A DNA stretch of 64,000 nucleotides from Larkinella knui (GCF_003858645.1 NZ_RQJP01000006.1:248001-312000), one strand, 5' to 3'. Positions 49,405 to 59,212 are shown, counted from the stretch's first letter. The notes: a model not told the origin generated them from the letters alone. Translations and numbers: made by a program.

Positions 49405-50448
49405 TTACAACGTCTTCAGATCAATCACAAACCGGTAGCGAACGTCGCCTTTCAGCATCCGGTCGTAGGCGGATTGGATGTCTTTGATCGAAATCAGTTC
49501 GATGTCCGAAACAATGTTATGCTCGGCGCAGAAATCCAGCATTTCCTGGGTTTCGGGAATACCGCCGATGCCCGAACCGGCAATGCTTTTGCGGCCACCA
49601 ATCAGGCTGAAGCCCATAATTTCGGCCGGTGTCGGGGGCGCACCCACGCAGATGTGAACACCATTGGTCTTCAGCAGCGACAGATACAGGTTGTAATCGT
49701 GCGGGGCCGAAACCGTGTCGATGATGAAATCGAACGAACCCTTTACCGCTTTGACCTGCGCCGGATCGCTGGTTAATACAAACTTGTGGGCACCCAGCCG
49801 TCGGGCATCCGCTTCTTTAGCGGGCGACGTACTGAGCATGGTCACTTCGGACCCAAACGCCACGGCAAATTTGACGGCCATGTGGCCCAAACCGCCCAGT
49901 CCCAGCACGGCGACCTTGTGTCCCTGACCCACTTTCCAGTGCCGCAGGGGCGAGTAGGTCGTAATACCGGCGCACAGCAGCGGAGCCACAGCGGCCAAAT
50001 CCAGCGATTCGGGAACGTGCAGCACGAAATCCTCGTGTACCACAATCACGTTGGAATACCCGCCGTACGTGGGCGTTACGCCGTCCTGTTCCCGGCCGTT
50101 GTAGGTCTGCGAATTCCCGACCAGGCAATATTGCTCCAGCCCTTCCCGGCAATTCTCGCACTGGCGGCACGAATCGACCATACAACCGACGCCGGCCAGA
50201 TCGCCCGCCTTGAATTTGGTGACCTCGGAGCCGACCTTCGTCACGCGTCCCACAATTTCGTGGCCCGGCACCATCGGAAAAATCGACCCGCCCCATTCGT
50301 TGCGAATCTGGTGCAAATCCGAGTGGCAGACGCCACAGTAGAGAATGTCGAACTGAACATCGTGCGGTTTAACCTCCCGCCGTTCGAATTGAAACGGGGC
50401 CAGCGGTGTGTGGGCATCCTGAGCCGCGTATCCTTTTGCTGCAATCAT
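49405..50448 (-). CDS. NAD(P)-dependent zinc alcohol dehydrogenase (YahK/CAD-like)
   Basis: 347 residues. Catalytic zinc ligands are C41 (YCGVCHSDLH) and the GHE motif (VPGHEIVG). Structural zinc cysteines are C94, C97, C100 and C108 (CRQCENCREGLEQYC). The cofactor motif GLGGLGHMAVKFA follows. This is the cinnamyl-alcohol-dehydrogenase-like branch, which reduces aldehydes broadly with NADPH in the cytoplasm. It is monocistronic with its own terminator. Confidence 0.92.
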   Translation of the reverse strand: MIAAKGYAAQDAHTPLAPFQFERREVKPHDVQFDILYCGVCHSDLHQIRNEWGGSIFPMVPGHEIVGRVTKVGSEVTKFKAGDLAGVGCMVDSCRQCENCREGLEQYCLVGNSQTYNGREQDGVTPTYGGYSNVIVVHEDFVLHVPESLDLAAVAPLLCAGITTYSPLRHWKVGQGHKVAVLGLGGLGHMAVKFAVAFGSEVTMLSTSPAKEADARRLGAHKFVLTSDPAQVKAVKGSFDFIIDTVSAPHDYNLYLSLLKTNGVHICVGAPPTPAEIMGFSLIGGRKSIAGSGIGGIPETQEMLDFCAEHNIVSDIELISIKDIQSAYDRMLKGDVRYRFVIDLKTL

Positions 50449-50610
50449 AAGTTGATGAATAATAAAGTTTGGTTCCTGAATAAGCTGCGCTCTGGACGCT
50501 TCTACTTCTTCTTCATCGAATGAACAAAGCGTCGGATTTTTCGATTTATTATTTCGCCTATTTCTATTCAGAATGTACGTCTGATAATTTTGATTACACT
50601 GACAAAATAG

Positions 50611-50638
50611 CCCTAAATCCCCTTTAGGAGATTTAGGG
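50611..50638. repeat. Short inverted repeat CCCTAAATC...GATTTAGGG
   Basis: 9-bp arms 50611-50619 and 50630-50638 enclose CCCTTTAGGA, which itself resembles the arm word of 27476-27546. It lies in the 307-base divergent gap before the Gfo/Idh operon. Apart from the promoter at 50675-50704 I see nothing else there. Confidence 0.5.
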
Positions 50639-50674
50639 GCGATAATCGTTGATCTGCAACGGCGGAAGCAGATT

Positions 50675-50704
50675 TTGACTTTCCCGGTTTGACTGGTATC
50701 TTTC
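50675..50704 (+). promoter_or_regulatory. Promoter of the Gfo/Idh-TIM-barrel operon
   Basis: TTG (50675-50677), a 19-base spacer and TATCTTTC (50697-50704) match the Bacteroidota consensus except for the last base. The ATG is at 50756. Confidence 0.6.
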
Positions 50705-50755
50705 AGGAGAAATCTTCACCGATTTTCAGCCTACGATCCTAAACCACCCTTTATC

Positions 50756-52045
50756 ATGAGTACTTCCCGTCGAGACGTTCTGAAAATGACCGGCGTGGCA
50801 TTGGCCAGCAGCGTTTTGCCCACCATTACCATTTTACACCCCCAGCGTTCGTTTGCCGGTACCAACAGCGACACCCTCAAAGTGGGCCTGATCGGCTGCG
50901 GGGGTCGGGGTTCCGGAGCGGCCGCTCAGGCGCTGAAAGCCGACCCCAACGTGGTACTGCACGCCGTTGGTGATATTTTTAAAGACCGCCTGGATGACTC
51001 GCTGGCGAATCTGACGAAAATCCACGGCGACAAAGTCAAAGTCGATGAAGAACATAAATTCGTGGGATTCGACGCCTACAAAAAAGTGCTGGAGTCCGGG
51101 GTCGATGTGGTCATTCTGGCGACGCCACCCCATTTTCGGCCCGAACACCTGATGGCAACCGTGCAGGCTGGCAAGCATGTTTTCTGCGAAAAACCGATGG
51201 CGGTCGATGCGCCCGGCGTCCGCAAGGTGCTGGAAGCGGCTAAAATTGCCAAAGAAAAGAAAATTTCGCTCCTGTCGGGCTTCTGCTGGCGGTTTCATGA
51301 ACCCAAGCGGGCAACGTTTGCCAAAATTCTGGACGGTGCCATTGGTGACGTGATGACCGTTTACAACACCTACAATACCGGCACCGTATGGTCATTTCCG
51401 CGCAAACCGGGCTGGACCGATGCCGAATACGTTTTCCGGAACTGGTATTATTACACCTGGCTGTCGGGCGACCACCTGGTTGAACAGGCCATTCACAGCG
51501 TCGACATGATGTCGTGGGCCTATGGTGACAAACGGCCCATCTCCGTGGCCGGAACCGGGGGCCGGCAGGTCCGGACCGAACCGATTTACGGCAATATTTA
51601 CGACCACTTTGCCCTCACCTACGAATACGAGGACGGCGCCAAAGGGTTCCATTTCAGTCGTCAGCAAGTCAACTGCGAAGGCAGCTATATGTGCGAAGCG
51701 TTGGGAACGAAAGGCCGGGCGGTGGCCAACGTGTCGCGGAATGTGCACGAAATTACCGGGCGGAAAAAGTGGAAATATTCGGGGGTCGCCAACGACATGT
51801 ACCAGACGGAACACGACGAACTGTTTGCCGCCATTCGGAAAGGAGAGCCCATCAACCAGGGCGAATACATGGCCAACAGTACCCTCCTGGGCATCATGGG
51901 GCGCATGGCTGCGTATACCGGACGACGGATCACCTGGGATGAAGCCATGAACTCCACCGAAAAACTGGGCCCGGATACGTATAGTTTCGACATGACTCCG
52001 CCCATTGTGGAAGTAGCAAGACCCGGTATTACCTCCTTTTCCTGA
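50756..52045 (+). CDS. Gfo/Idh/MocA family oxidoreductase with Tat-like signal
   Basis: 429 residues. The signal SRRDVLKMTGVALASSVLP precedes LKVGLIGCGGRGSGAAAQAL, VVILATPPHFRPEHLMATVQ, an intact EKP (HVFCEKPMAVDAPGVRKVL) and HLVEQAIHSVDMMSWAYG, all family hallmarks. It probably carries out periplasmic NAD(P)-linked oxidation of a sugar or inositol-like compound. The next gene starts 5 bases after its stop codon, so the two form an operon whose second product (isomerase/epimerase-like TIM barrel) may act on the same keto-sugar. Confidence 0.9.
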   Translation: MSTSRRDVLKMTGVALASSVLPTITILHPQRSFAGTNSDTLKVGLIGCGGRGSGAAAQALKADPNVVLHAVGDIFKDRLDDSLANLTKIHGDKVKVDEEHKFVGFDAYKKVLESGVDVVILATPPHFRPEHLMATVQAGKHVFCEKPMAVDAPGVRKVLEAAKIAKEKKISLLSGFCWRFHEPKRATFAKILDGAIGDVMTVYNTYNTGTVWSFPRKPGWTDAEYVFRNWYYYTWLSGDHLVEQAIHSVDMMSWAYGDKRPISVAGTGGRQVRTEPIYGNIYDHFALTYEYEDGAKGFHFSRQQVNCEGSYMCEALGTKGRAVANVSRNVHEITGRKKWKYSGVANDMYQTEHDELFAAIRKGEPINQGEYMANSTLLGIMGRMAAYTGRRITWDEAMNSTEKLGPDTYSFDMTPPIVEVARPGITSFS

Positions 52046-52050
52046 TCACC

Positions 52051-52989
52051 ATGCACCGTAGAGAATTTCTGAAAAACGGCTCGCTGGCCGCCGTGGGCGG
52101 TTTTGCAGCTATTGAATCCATTCCCACCGTTAAGACACCGGTTTCCGCTCCGTTCGTGAATCCCGTCGCCAACCCGGCCCCTCAAACGCCGATGGTGAAG
52201 AAAAGCCTGAAATGGGGCATGGTGAAAGAAGACCTGTCGATCCTCGATAAATTCAAGCTGCTGAAAGACCTGGGGTTCGACGGCGTGGAACTGGACACGC
52301 CCAATGACCTCGACATGAAAGAGGTACTGGACGCCCGCGATAAAACCGGTCTGGAATTACCGGGAACCGTCAACTCGGCCCACTGGAAATCGCCCCTGTC
52401 GGACCCGGACCCGAAAACCCGGGAAGTGTGCGTGAAAGCGATGGAGAAATCGCTGCGGGACACGAAGCAATACGGCGGCACAACGGTTTTGCTGGTGCCG
52501 GGCGTGGTGAAAGCCGATATTAGTTACGAAGATGCGTACAAGCGTTCGCGCGAGGAAATAAAAAAACTGCTGCCGATGGCCGAAAAAACCGGCGTCAAGA
52601 TTGCCTTCGAAAACGTCTGGAACGGTTTTCTGATCAGTCCGCTGGAAGCCGCCCGGTTTGTCGATGACTTTAAACATCCACTGGTGGGTTGGTATTTCGA
52701 CGTGGGCAACATCCTGCGCTATGGCTGGCCGACGCACTGGATCGAAACCCTCGGCAAGCGGATTCTGAAACTGGACGTCAAAGAGTTCAGCCTGAAAAAG
52801 CAGCAGGACGAAGGGTTGTGGAAAGGCTTCGACGTTGAATTTCTGGAGGGCGATTGCAACTGGCCGGAGGTGAACAAAGCCCTCGTCAAAATCGGTTATT
52901 CCGGCTGGGCATCGGCGGAAGTAAACGGCGGAGACCGAAACCGCCTGCTAACCATCCGGGAGAAAATGGACGCTATTTTTAAGGCGTAA
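52051..52989 (+). CDS. Exported sugar phosphate isomerase/epimerase-like (xylose-isomerase-like TIM barrel)
   Basis: 312 residues. The signal HRREFLKNGSLAAVGGFAAI is Tat-like. The AP-endonuclease-2/xylose-isomerase-like TIM barrel shows LLKDLGFDGVELDTP, GVKIAFENVWNGFL, VGWYFDVGNILRYG, ILKLDVKEFS and WASAEVNGGD, which supply the acidic and histidine metal ligands of the fold. Family members epimerise or isomerise keto-sugars. Co-transcribed with the Gfo/Idh gene. The exact substrate is unknown. Confidence 0.88.
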   Translation: MHRREFLKNGSLAAVGGFAAIESIPTVKTPVSAPFVNPVANPAPQTPMVKKSLKWGMVKEDLSILDKFKLLKDLGFDGVELDTPNDLDMKEVLDARDKTGLELPGTVNSAHWKSPLSDPDPKTREVCVKAMEKSLRDTKQYGGTTVLLVPGVVKADISYEDAYKRSREEIKKLLPMAEKTGVKIAFENVWNGFLISPLEAARFVDDFKHPLVGWYFDVGNILRYGWPTHWIETLGKRILKLDVKEFSLKKQQDEGLWKGFDVEFLEGDCNWPEVNKALVKIGYSGWASAEVNGGDRNRLLTIREKMDAIFKA

Positions 52990-53020
52990 GTTTACTTAAA
53001 ACCGCTCCTTTTGAACTATA

Positions 53021-53060
53021 AAAACGCCCGTCAGCCGGTATCCGGATTGGCGGGCGTTTT
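53021..53060. terminator. Bidirectional terminator after the TIM-barrel gene
   Basis: AAAACGCCCG (53021-53030) pairs with CGGGCGTTTT (53051-53060). CCGG-TAT-CCGG lies inside. A-run and T-run flanks serve both strands. Confidence 0.85.
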
Positions 53061-53115
53061 AGATTTCCAAAGCGATTATATCGAACGGAATGCCGTTCTC
53101 TTTGGTGCCAAAGGT

Positions 53116-53542
53116 CTACTTCTTTTCCGCGAATGAATCAGCACTAACCCGGATTTTTCGATCCGGCATTTCTGCCACTTCCATCAGCAAGGTTACTTTT
53201 CCACCTTTGCCTTCAACGGTCACGGTTGCGTGCATTTGCCCACCGGCGGGCTCACTAATGAGCGCTTTTAACACGGTTTTTCCTTCTTTATAGGGTTCGC
53301 TCCAGGCGCAGGTGGCCGACTCAATCGGGCCCGTCATTTTTTGATCGACATTGCCCGGTATAATCACAATCCCCGATTTGCCGATTTCAACGGTGCATTG
53401 TCTCATCTACCGTTCGTTCTACGGCCCCCGTGGCATTGAGATACTCCGTCTTTGTAGTAGTTAGCTTAACCTCTTTGTCGCATTGTCCAAAAGCCAGTGA
53501 AGCGCTGATAATCAGCAGTGTAAAAAGAATAAGCGTTTTCAT
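53116..53542 (-). pseudogene. Frameshifted gene for a small exported protein
   Basis: From the ATG at 53542 the minus strand encodes a good signal peptide (TLILFTLLIISASLAFG) and a mature start (EVKLTTTKTEYLNATGAVER), then hits a stop after DETMHR. The adjacent frame continues from about 53404 with TVEIGKSGIVIIPGNVDQK and ends DSFAEKK at 53116. One extra base near 53404 accounts for the break. The joined protein would be about 140 residues, beta-rich, with no known family. The gene is either inactivated or a sequencing error. Confidence 0.65.
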
Positions 53543-54239
53543 AGTAGTTGTTGGTTTAGCGTGAAAAAGTCAAAGATAGGAGTCCTCTTCATCACTATGC
53601 AAAACCCAGTACCTTATATTACAACATATTGGACGAGAGGTAAAATGAGTAGATAAATGGAGGGAAGACACGTTCACGTTTCATCAAACGGCTATCGGTT
53701 TTATACCGCTAATCTTACTAAAACCACGCTAAATGCCTGTATAAGAGGACAATGCGGCTGCCCCCCCTTTGTCTTGAAAAAGGCCAACTATTTTTTGTAA
53801 CTTTCCTATTTGTTAGTTTTCGGTATGCCATACTCCTGCAAAACTAGTTTCAAATTTTGATCACTTTTAAAACGCCAGCGACTCAGGAAAGTGAGCATAT
53901 CCTTTTTCGAAAATTGTATATTTTTCTGAAAAACACGGCCACTTTAGTACTTATTTTAGCATAACTAAATATTTTTAAAAACTTACTACTGAATCCCTGT
54001 CTCTTCTTAAATCATTCTAAATAAGTATAAGTATTTCCATCTCTCTAATTATATAATCTTTCCAATAACAGCTAACAGTTACTTTTAACCTACTGTTTAT
54101 CAGTGTATTTTAGTAGTATTAGACACTCACCAAATTTAAGTAGAGATTAATTTCGTTCCTTAATCCAGTCTTCAATAGTGCCTGGTTTACTAATACAAAT
54201 GAACAAATTATCTCTTTTTTAAACGTAAAATTAAAAGTC
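53543..54239. other. AT-rich intergenic region without genes
   Basis: About 700 bases, strongly AT-rich, with a C-run near 53762-53769. No open frame of note, no array and no clear hairpin are visible. It separates the frameshifted exported gene from the orphan HTH ORF, and could be the remains of transposed DNA. Confidence 0.5.
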
Positions 54240-54656
54240 ATGAGAGCGATTAAAAATCTGTCTGCTGAAGAAATGAATGAACTGCGTTATATCATCAGTT
54301 CGACTGAAAACAGTATACTCAAACGCCGTTGTCAGTGCATTCTCTATAGTTTTCTGGGAATGCAGGTAAATGAACTTACCGAAATGTTTGATGTCGACCG
54401 TCGCAGCATTTATAACTGGATGAATCGCTGGAATAAAGGCGGGATTAAAGCTTTGATAGACAAACCGGGTCGCGGACTGAAACCGAAATTAAGTCTGTCG
54501 CGCCGGGATGATGTAGAGCAGGTGAAGCAGGGCTTTCTGATGTATCCTGGCAACTATTACCGGGTTCTGGAACACGTCAACAATCAGATTTCCAAGCCGG
54601 TCAGTCACGACACCTTGCGTCGCTTTGTAAAAAAATTACTCGTAACCGGCGTTTAG
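54240..54656 (+). CDS. IS630-like transposase N-terminal HTH protein (orphan)
   Basis: 138 residues. LSAEEMNELRYIISSTENSI, RRCQCILYSFLGMQVNELTE and FDVDRRSIYNWMNRWNKGG form the helix-turn-helix DNA-binding part of IS630-type transposases, followed by a second small winged region (KPVSHDTLRRFVKK). No DDE catalytic domain follows. At 54629-54635 there is an in-phase A-AAA-AAA heptamer; a -1 slip would replace LLVTGV by ITRNRRLDTRLYTDLLIKQ and end at 54694. It could be an IS remnant or a domesticated regulator. Confidence 0.65.
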   Translation: MRAIKNLSAEEMNELRYIISSTENSILKRRCQCILYSFLGMQVNELTEMFDVDRRSIYNWMNRWNKGGIKALIDKPGRGLKPKLSLSRRDDVEQVKQGFLMYPGNYYRVLEHVNNQISKPVSHDTLRRFVKKLLVTGV

Positions 54657-54733
54657 ATACCCGGCTTTATACCGATCTGTTAATTAAACAATAATCTATC
54701 GAAACATTCTGTACCTACCTGTAAGTTGACGAA

Positions 54734-54770
54734 AAGCCCTGCAGCAGACCTAGCGGGTCATGCAGGGCTT
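54734..54770. terminator. Terminator of the M28 peptidase gene
   Basis: AAGCCCTGCA (54734-54743) pairs with TGCAGGGCTT (54761-54770), with GACC/GGGTC pairing inside. It lies just past the minus-strand stop at 54778 and may also serve the HTH ORF. Confidence 0.75.
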
Positions 54771-54777
54771 ATTCCGT

Positions 54778-56394
54778 TTATTTTTTCTTCATAGCCTTAT
54801 CCCGAACCGCTTTAAACTCCGAGCCGGTTTTCCAGCCGGGCCATGTCGATTCGTTGCTCAGGCGGTAGCCGACTGCAAACAATAGATTCATGTCTTCGAT
54901 AATTCCTGACAAATCCCACGAGGCCGAATACTCGTCCGACGGAGCGTGGTAGCGGTTTAGATTGTGTTCTTCCAGTTGCGCTTTTCCCCAGGCTTCGCCG
55001 TTTTTGACGGAGTTTACACCGGTTTTGAGGTACAGGGCCGGAACGCCTACTTTCGCAAAATTGAAGTGATCGGACCGGAAATAGCTTCCCGCCGACGGAT
55101 TGAAATCGCCCCGGATAGCCCTTCCCTGTTTGGCGGCCGCAGCCTCCGCGTAGTCCTCCAGATCGGATTGCCCTCTGCCAACCAGGACGACATCTTTCGT
55201 TCGGCCCACCGGAATGAACGCGTCCATGTTGATGTTGGCAACGGTTTTGTCCAACGGAAAAACCGGGTGCGTCGCGTAGTATTCCGATCCCAGCAAACCC
55301 TGCTCCTCCGCCGTCACGGCCAGAAACAGAATGGAGCGCGACGGCTTCTTTTTCAATTTGGCAAACGTCTCGGCCAGTTCCAGCAAGGCCGCCGTGCCGG
55401 ATGCATTGTCGGACGCGCCGTTGTAGATCGAATCGCCTTTGATGGCTTCCCCCTTGCCCAAATGATCCCAGTGCGAGGTATAAATGATGTATTCGTTCTT
55501 ACGGTCAGTTCCCGGGAGCAACGCCAGCACATTCTGCGAGGTCGATTTCGTAATTTTGTTATTGATCACCAGCGACGTAGTAACCCCTAGTTTAACCGGC
55601 TTGAAGCCCCGAATGCCCGCTTCCCGGAACAACTCCGGCGACACGCCCGCGAGCTTGAAAAGACTTTTAGCCGCATCCAGCGTAATCCAGCCTTCTACGG
55701 GTACCCGCGATTTGTTGTTGTCGGCGGCTTGCAGATACAATTTTGATTTCGAGAAGCTGCTGCGAATGACCGACCAGCCGTAACTGGCGGCTTTGGATTC
55801 GTGAACGATCAAAACGCCAGCGGCTCCCTGCCGGGCGGCCTCCTCGTATTTGTAGGTCCAGCGCCCGTAGTAAGTCATGGTATTTCCCTTGAACAAGGTG
55901 CTATCGACCAGCCCCGGATCGTTCACCATCACCACGACGGTTTTGCCTTTCACGTCCAGGCCCGCATAATCGTTCCAGTTGTATTCGGGTGCCACAATGC
56001 CGTAGCCCGCAAACACCAGTTCCGAATCGGTGATTTTTACCTGATTCTCCACCTGGGGTGTCGTTGCCACATAATCCGTCAGATTCGTGAGTGAAACCGT
56101 GCCGTTTTTGCCTTTCAGAATCAACGGGCCCGCCGGGGTTGAGGCAATGTTCACCATCGGAACATCCTGAAAATAACTTTTCCCGTTGCCGGGTTGCAAA
56201 CCGGCTTTCTGAAACTCGGTTTTCAGGTAAGCGACGGTTTTCTTCTCACCATCCGTAAACGGTTTCCGCCCTTCGAACGCATCCGAAGCCAGAATTTGAA
56301 TGTGTCTGACAAACGCTTTTCCGGTAATTGCCATACTGTCGGCGGTTGCGAAAGCGTAATTTGTAGCCAATAAAAACAGGAGAAGGAGTCGCAT
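54778..56394 (-). CDS. M28 family zinc peptidase with PA domain
   Basis: 538 residues. The signal peptide ends near AFATAD. A protease-associated (PA) domain lies at about 130-260 (LVFAGYGIVAPEYNWNDYAG; AARQGAAGVLIVHESKA). The M28 metal site is complete: SHWDHLG, NGASDNASGTAA, TAEEQGLLGSEYY, NINMDAF and YFRSDHFNF. It is an exported aminopeptidase or carboxypeptidase of the periplasm or surface that provides amino acids from peptides. It lies 100 bases upstream of, and in line with, the 3' end of the outer-membrane receptor gene. Confidence 0.92.
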   Translation of the reverse strand: MRLLLLFLLATNYAFATADSMAITGKAFVRHIQILASDAFEGRKPFTDGEKKTVAYLKTEFQKAGLQPGNGKSYFQDVPMVNIASTPAGPLILKGKNGTVSLTNLTDYVATTPQVENQVKITDSELVFAGYGIVAPEYNWNDYAGLDVKGKTVVVMVNDPGLVDSTLFKGNTMTYYGRWTYKYEEAARQGAAGVLIVHESKAASYGWSVIRSSFSKSKLYLQAADNNKSRVPVEGWITLDAAKSLFKLAGVSPELFREAGIRGFKPVKLGVTTSLVINNKITKSTSQNVLALLPGTDRKNEYIIYTSHWDHLGKGEAIKGDSIYNGASDNASGTAALLELAETFAKLKKKPSRSILFLAVTAEEQGLLGSEYYATHPVFPLDKTVANINMDAFIPVGRTKDVVLVGRGQSDLEDYAEAAAAKQGRAIRGDFNPSAGSYFRSDHFNFAKVGVPALYLKTGVNSVKNGEAWGKAQLEEHNLNRYHAPSDEYSASWDLSGIIEDMNLLFAVGYRLSNESTWPGWKTGSEFKAVRDKAMKKK

Positions 56395-56494
56395 CGTCTG
56401 TACCTACGGACTTTAGGCCGTGTTTTCCGGGTTAGATAAAGTGGTTGCCCGGCAAAATTTAACAAAAAACACGGATTAAAGTCCCATAGGTGCA

Positions 56495-59212
56495 TTAGAA
56501 TTCATTTTCCGTCGGTGTCTCGTCGCGTTCCCGCTCCTGATCGCGGTCTTTTTCCCGAACCACCTGCCGACTCAGCCGGTAGCTAAATCCGATGAATCCG
56601 ATCCGGCTTTCGCGTTTGTTGCGACTGGTGGAAACAAAGTTGGGGCCAAAACTCTCGTTCCGGAACTGGAGCGTATTGAAGATGTCACTCACGCGCAGGC
56701 TAACCGTGCCCCGGCCTTTCAACACGTTTTGTTTCACACCAACATCGACATTGAAAAACCCTTTAATGGTTCCCTGCGCCACGATGAACGGCGACCGGTA
56801 ATTAAGGGCAACCTGCATATCGGTTCCCTTTTTCGGGTTCATATTCGACGTTACCCGGGCGGTCCAGCTGCGGTTAGTTCGGGTTAAAACGCCCGGAATG
56901 TCGGCACTTGCCTGAATATTGCGCTGAAAAAACGAGAAATTACCGTTCACTTTCCACCATTTCGTTAATTCCTGAGTCAAAACCAGTTCCAGTCCATAAT
57001 TCTGCGAACGGTTCAGGTTCAGGGACGTTTGTTCCGTAATACCGTCGGGACGCAGTGTCCGGTAATTGGTGATTTCGTTGTTGGTCTGGCGGAAAAAGAG
57101 CGAAGACGTCAGTGTGGTATTTTTACCGTACAGCAAGTGGCTCAATTCAAACGAATTGATCAGTTCGGGCCTCAGATTCGGATTCCCAAACCGAATGTTC
57201 AGCGGATCCGACAAATCGATGAATGGGTTTAGCGACCAGGTCGAAGGCCGGTTGATTCTCCGGCTGTAATTGATTTGCATTTTCTGGGATTCACTGGCAT
57301 TATAATTCAGGAAAACGCTGGGAAACAGATAAATATAATCGCGCTGACTTTGCACATTGGTAGTCCGCTGGTCGGTGGTGATGTTGGTATATTCGGTCCG
57401 CAAACCGACCTGGTAACTGACCTTGCGAATTTCATTCCCGAAATTGACGTAAGCGGCACTAGTTCGCTCGTCATAAATAAAGTTGTTGCTGATGGCGGTA
57501 TTTACGGTCCAGGTTTCGTTCAGCAAGTTCTCAAACGTGTAGTTCGAAGCCAGTCGCCGGTAGGTGTGTTTCAGTCCGGTTTCGAGTTTTCTCTTTCCTT
57601 TCATCGGTTCTACAAAATCCAGTTGCAACACGGCCACCCGGTTTTCGCGACCGTTATCAGCGCGCTGCTGGCCAATCAGAAAATTGGGCGTCAGCAAATT
57701 CTCGGGCAAAGTCGTCGTGTTGCTGAAATTCTGGTATTCCGTACTCGTGTTATTCGACATCGTGGCGTCGAACGAAAGCTCACGACCCTGTTTATCGAAC
57801 GTCCGGCGGTAGCCAAACGCATAATCCAATCCCCGCTCCGGTTCGGTTTCTTCCGTTGTGCGAACGGTTTGTCCCAGCGAAAGCCGGTTGGCATTCAGCG
57901 TGTTGAAGTTTTCCACTTCCGAATCGCGGCTGTATTGCGGACGATATAGAACCGAAGCCGTAATGTTGTCGCGGGGCGATACGGCATAGTCAAATCCAAA
58001 GCGGAGGTTGTTATTTACACTCCGCCGAATGGCGTCGTTGCGCTGCGCCAGAAAGCTGGTCGAGTCTTCGAAAAAGTTCTGGCGTTCCGAAATGCGGTAC
58101 TGAAACCGCCGGTTGGCCCGAAAATTATAACTGCTGAAGAGATTGAGTTTCTTAAACCGCGAGTTCAGGTTGATCGACGCGTTGTACTTATCCCGCGTTC
58201 CGACGTTTACCTGAACGTTGCCATTAAAACCGGGTCCCCGTTCTTTTTTCAGAATAATATTGATAATCCCGGCGGCTCCATCGGCGTCGAAACGCGACGA
58301 CGGATTAGTGATCATTTCGATCCGTTCGATGCTGCTGGCCGGAATCTGATCGAGAACCGCCTGCCGGTCGAGGCCGGTCAATCCCGACGGTTTTCCATCG
58401 ACCAGCACAATGACGTTGCTGCTGCCCCGCAAACTCAGCGTACCATCCACATCCACCGTTACCGAAGGCACGTTTTGCAAAATATCGATGGCCGAACCAC
58501 CCTGCGCGATGGGCAACTGATCGACGTTCACAATTTTGCGGTCGAGGGAATATTCATACGCCTGCTTTTGCCCCTGCACCGTCACTTCCTGAAGTTGCTT
58601 GGCGGTTTCCGTCATCAAAATATTGCCCAGATCGACAATCGGTTTATCCATACTGATTACAATTCGTGGCAGCCGTTTGGCCGCAAAGCCCAGGCTTTGA
58701 ATCAGGAGATAATAGGCATCCGGCGCGAGATTGAGGATTTGAAAAAAGCCTTTTTCATCCGTCAGCGCGCCCGTCACCGAACTCGAATCCCGCGAGCGAA
58801 ACAAACCGATGCTGGCAAATTCGACGGGCTGGTTTTTGCCGCCTTGCGGAGCCACCAGTTTCCCGCTGATTTTTCCGGACCCAACCACCGGCTCCGATCC
58901 GCCGGTATTGGCCCGACGGCCAGCCGGTGTTCCGGTAACCCCGGCTGGCGTCGGTGTTGGCATACTCGGAGTGGGAACAGCCGGTTGAGCAACGGATTGC
59001 GGTGATGCGGTCTGCACCGTATCGAGCCGGTCGGCGGTATTGTATTGGGTCGTGTCCGGGCGCGTCGGGGCCGCGGGCTTTGTCGTATCCGGTTCCAGGC
59101 CAATAGCCTGTACCATGGAATTGGAAACGGGCGCAGGCTGTTGCGCATAGCTGGTTCCGAACACAAGGCCGCTAGCGCAAATCATCAAAATACGAACCGA
59201 AAAAGTCTTCAT
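56495..59212 (-). CDS. Outer membrane beta-barrel receptor with carboxypeptidase-like regulatory domain
   Basis: 905 residues. The signal peptide ends at SYAQQ. A Pro/Thr-rich linker (about 25-110) leads to a carboxypeptidase-like regulatory beta-sandwich (GKISGKLVAPQGG to KRLPRIVIS), a TonB-plug-like domain (LQEVTVQGQK, IDILQNVPSVTVDVDGTLSL, IERIEMITNPSSRFDADG) and a C-terminal barrel of the OMP_b-brl_3 type. The Pro-rich region is unusually long. It is probably a TonB-dependent or TonB-independent outer-membrane protein; no SusD partner is adjacent, so the ligand is unknown. Confidence 0.9.
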   Translation of the reverse strand: MKTFSVRILMICASGLVFGTSYAQQPAPVSNSMVQAIGLEPDTTKPAAPTRPDTTQYNTADRLDTVQTASPQSVAQPAVPTPSMPTPTPAGVTGTPAGRRANTGGSEPVVGSGKISGKLVAPQGGKNQPVEFASIGLFRSRDSSSVTGALTDEKGFFQILNLAPDAYYLLIQSLGFAAKRLPRIVISMDKPIVDLGNILMTETAKQLQEVTVQGQKQAYEYSLDRKIVNVDQLPIAQGGSAIDILQNVPSVTVDVDGTLSLRGSSNVIVLVDGKPSGLTGLDRQAVLDQIPASSIERIEMITNPSSRFDADGAAGIINIILKKERGPGFNGNVQVNVGTRDKYNASINLNSRFKKLNLFSSYNFRANRRFQYRISERQNFFEDSTSFLAQRNDAIRRSVNNNLRFGFDYAVSPRDNITASVLYRPQYSRDSEVENFNTLNANRLSLGQTVRTTEETEPERGLDYAFGYRRTFDKQGRELSFDATMSNNTSTEYQNFSNTTTLPENLLTPNFLIGQQRADNGRENRVAVLQLDFVEPMKGKRKLETGLKHTYRRLASNYTFENLLNETWTVNTAISNNFIYDERTSAAYVNFGNEIRKVSYQVGLRTEYTNITTDQRTTNVQSQRDYIYLFPSVFLNYNASESQKMQINYSRRINRPSTWSLNPFIDLSDPLNIRFGNPNLRPELINSFELSHLLYGKNTTLTSSLFFRQTNNEITNYRTLRPDGITEQTSLNLNRSQNYGLELVLTQELTKWWKVNGNFSFFQRNIQASADIPGVLTRTNRSWTARVTSNMNPKKGTDMQVALNYRSPFIVAQGTIKGFFNVDVGVKQNVLKGRGTVSLRVSDIFNTLQFRNESFGPNFVSTSRNKRESRIGFIGFSYRLSRQVVREKDRDQERERDETPTENEF

